Assembly (NCBI GenBank): GCA_021162505.1 | Contig: JAGGYO010000298.1 | Span: 1-7,606 of the forward strand | DNA length: 7,606 bases | Source of the DNA: a bacterium | Lineage (GTDB): Bacteria > AUK180 | Direction of reading: 5' to 3' | Shown: in pieces, positions 6,448 to 7,606 of the stretch | Layout of the letters: each line of letters starts with the position of its first letter | Position numbering within the stretch: the first letter of the stretch is position 1 | The notes under the pieces: generated by a model | The model's input: only the letters and a program-made list of their open reading frames with translations | The model's database searches: none | What the model was told of the DNA's origin: nothing | Program-made: the position numbers and the translations under genes

Positions 6448-7368
6448 ATGACGATGAAATTACCGTATTATCCGGGATGCACACTTAAAACCAAGGCGAA
6501 GAACTTTGAAAGTTCAGCCCTTGAAGTTGCAAAATCCCTTGATATTGAGTTGATTGAATTACCACGATGGAATTGCTGCGGTGTTGTGAGTTCTATTGTT
6601 TCAGATAATTTAATAGAGCATCTTGCACCTATAAGAAATCTTATTCGTGTTCAGGAAATGAATGAACATGGACTGGTAGAAAATGAGAATAGATTGGTAG
6701 CACTTTGTTCTATGTGTTTCAATGTATTGAAAAGGTCCAATTTAAGGGTCAAAGAAAATCCCGATGATATGCAAACCATAAATGATTTTATGTATAAAGA
6801 AGAAGATTATGAAGGGAAAGTAGAAGTTATTCATTTGCTTGAAATATTAAGGGATATGGGTTTTGATAAGGTCAAAGAAAAGGTAAAAAAAGATATTTCA
6901 TCATTGACCATTGCTCCATATTATGGTTGTATGTTATTAAGACCCAAAAGTATTGCTATTGATAACACCGAAGATCCGAAAATTGAAAAGGATCTAATGA
7001 TGGCTTTGGGTGCAAGAACTGTTGAGAATCCTTTTAGGAAAATGTGCTGCGGCGGGCACCAAACAGTACAGGATAAATATGCTGTTGCAAGAAATACGCA
7101 CACTATTATCAATGGTGCGAGGAAAGCAGGAGCTGATATGATGATCACCAGTTGTCCATTATGTGCTTTTAATTTGGACAATAGGCAGAAATTGGTTAAG
7201 GAAGCGCATCCTGAATTTGAGCATATGCCTGTATTGTACTTCACACAGGTAATGGCATTGGCATTTGGTATTGACGAAAAGTATATGGGATTTGAAGATA
7301 ACTATATTGATCCCAGACCGTTATTAAGGGAAAAGGGCTTGTTAAAAGCCGTTTCACATAAAGAATAG
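6448..7368 (+). CDS. hdrB: HdrB-type catalytic subunit with two cysteine-rich CCG domains
   Basis: This is the disulfide-reducing subunit of the Hdr complex. In methanogens HdrB binds two non-cubane [4Fe-4S] clusters through two CCG motifs and cleaves the CoM-CoB heterodisulfide; in bacteria the natural substrate is generally unknown. The 306 residues hold both motifs complete: C11, C43-C44, C87/C90 and C161, C200-C201, C236/C239. Recognisable blocks are YYPGCTLK (7-14), WNCCG (41-45), YYGCMLLRP (158-166), MCCGGHQ (199-205) and SCPLCAFNLD (235-244). The CC-to-CxxC gap of the first motif is 42 residues, longer than the 35-36 I recall for the family, pointing to a small loop insertion around 72-82. 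AGGAG at 6437-6441 is 6 nt before the ATG. The tail after about residue 280 is charged and carries no motif. Confidence 0.93.
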   Translation: MTMKLPYYPGCTLKTKAKNFESSALEVAKSLDIELIELPRWNCCGVVSSIVSDNLIEHLAPIRNLIRVQEMNEHGLVENENRLVALCSMCFNVLKRSNLRVKENPDDMQTINDFMYKEEDYEGKVEVIHLLEILRDMGFDKVKEKVKKDISSLTIAPYYGCMLLRPKSIAIDNTEDPKIEKDLMMALGARTVENPFRKMCCGGHQTVQDKYAVARNTHTIINGARKAGADMMITSCPLCAFNLDNRQKLVKEAHPEFEHMPVLYFTQVMALAFGIDEKYMGFEDNYIDPRPLLREKGLLKAVSHKE

Positions 7369-7379
7369 GAGGTAAGGTT

Positions 7380-7606
7380 ATGGATGAGATAAAAAAGAAT
7401 TTAATGACTGAGATCGCGGAAGCGAACAGTTCTGCCTCAAAAGGAATTGATGATGTTAACATTAAACATTGGATAAATATCTATGTTTTGGGTAAACGCT
7501 ATAAGGTTCCTGCATCATTGACAATCATGCAGGCAATGGAATATGCGGGTTTTCGGTTTAATGTAAGTGTTGGATGTAGAGCCGGGTTTTGCGGTGCATG
7601 CTCCAC
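7380..7606 (+). CDS. [2Fe-2S] ferredoxin-like subunit, 5' part only
   Basis: The gene starts at ATG 7380 after an excellent AGGAGGT (7367-7373) with 6 nt spacing and runs off the right edge after 75 full codons. Residues 1-29 are a charged, Ser/Ala-containing lead-in. From about residue 32 the sequence becomes a plant-type ferredoxin fold (INIYVLGKRYKVPASLTIMQAMEYAG) and reaches CRAGFCGAC with C66, C71 and C74, i.e. CX4CX2C, three of the four ligands of a [2Fe-2S] cluster. The fourth would lie beyond the edge. It is the last visible gene of the kor-hdr operon, 11 nt after hdrB. Possible identities are a dedicated Hdr-associated electron carrier, the N-terminal domain of a larger multi-cluster protein, or less likely a fumarate-reductase-type iron-sulfur subunit. 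Only the domain type is secure. Confidence 0.85.
   Translation, partial: MDEIKKNLMTEIAEANSSASKGIDDVNIKHWINIYVLGKRYKVPASLTIMQAMEYAGFRFNVSVGCRAGFCGACS

Noticed and set aside
7380..7606. The last gene as a fumarate reductase / succinate dehydrogenase iron-sulfur subunit
   Set aside because: The CX4CX2C motif would fit, but the surrounding sequence (CRAGFCGAC, and GKRYKVPASLTIMQAMEYAG before it) is not that family's usual SCREGICGSC context. With the C-terminal half missing, only a general [2Fe-2S] call is justified.

Overview
The window reads as part of an anaerobic, AT-rich bacterial chromosome (G+C roughly in the high thirties by eye). All recognisable genes lie on the + strand, tightly packed, with good Shine-Dalgarno sequences (AGGAG-type) and some TTG and GTG starts. 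The content is typical of strict anaerobes that run 2-oxoacid and C4-acid chemistry through ferredoxin. I cannot place the phylum with confidence. Nothing seen is mobile: no IS, tRNA, rRNA, CRISPR or integrase.

Layout. Positions 3-383 hold the 3' end of a gene for an unrecognised protein. Positions 384-557 are a gene-poor leader with a possible promoter, several mutually exclusive RNA pairings and one doubtful 59-codon ORF. From 558 to the right edge runs what looks like one operon of eight genes: fumarase/tartrate-dehydratase-type beta subunit (558-1115); 2-oxoglutarate (2-oxoacid):ferredoxin oxidoreductase subunits korA (1124-2242), korB (2244-3071) and korC (3061-3606); a long HdrA with a C-terminal MvhD/FlpD-like domain (3624-6038); hdrC (6031-6438); hdrB (6448-7368); and the start of a [2Fe-2S] ferredoxin-like subunit (7380 to the edge). 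Gaps are 1-17 nt, or genes overlap by 8 or 11 nt, which supports co-transcription and translational coupling.

How the genes may work together (inference). KorABC interconverts 2-oxoglutarate and succinyl-CoA with low-potential electrons, and the fumarase half-enzyme belongs to the neighbouring fumarate/malate step. No KorD-type ferredoxin subunit is present. HdrA carries two ferredoxin regions plus FAD and could take or give the electrons, passing them through HdrC to HdrB with its two cysteine-rich non-cubane cluster motifs. The [2Fe-2S] protein may be an extra electron port.

The most striking feature is that the MvhD/FlpD-like tail of HdrA keeps its fold signature (SY, SGR-V-P, AF--GAD) but has lost every cysteine that would bind its [2Fe-2S] cluster. 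The port that normally receives electrons from hydrogenase or formate dehydrogenase therefore appears to be blind in this protein, and the following [2Fe-2S] gene may be its replacement. Other points of interest are the fumarase beta subunit without an adjacent alpha subunit and the possible RNA switch in the operon leader.
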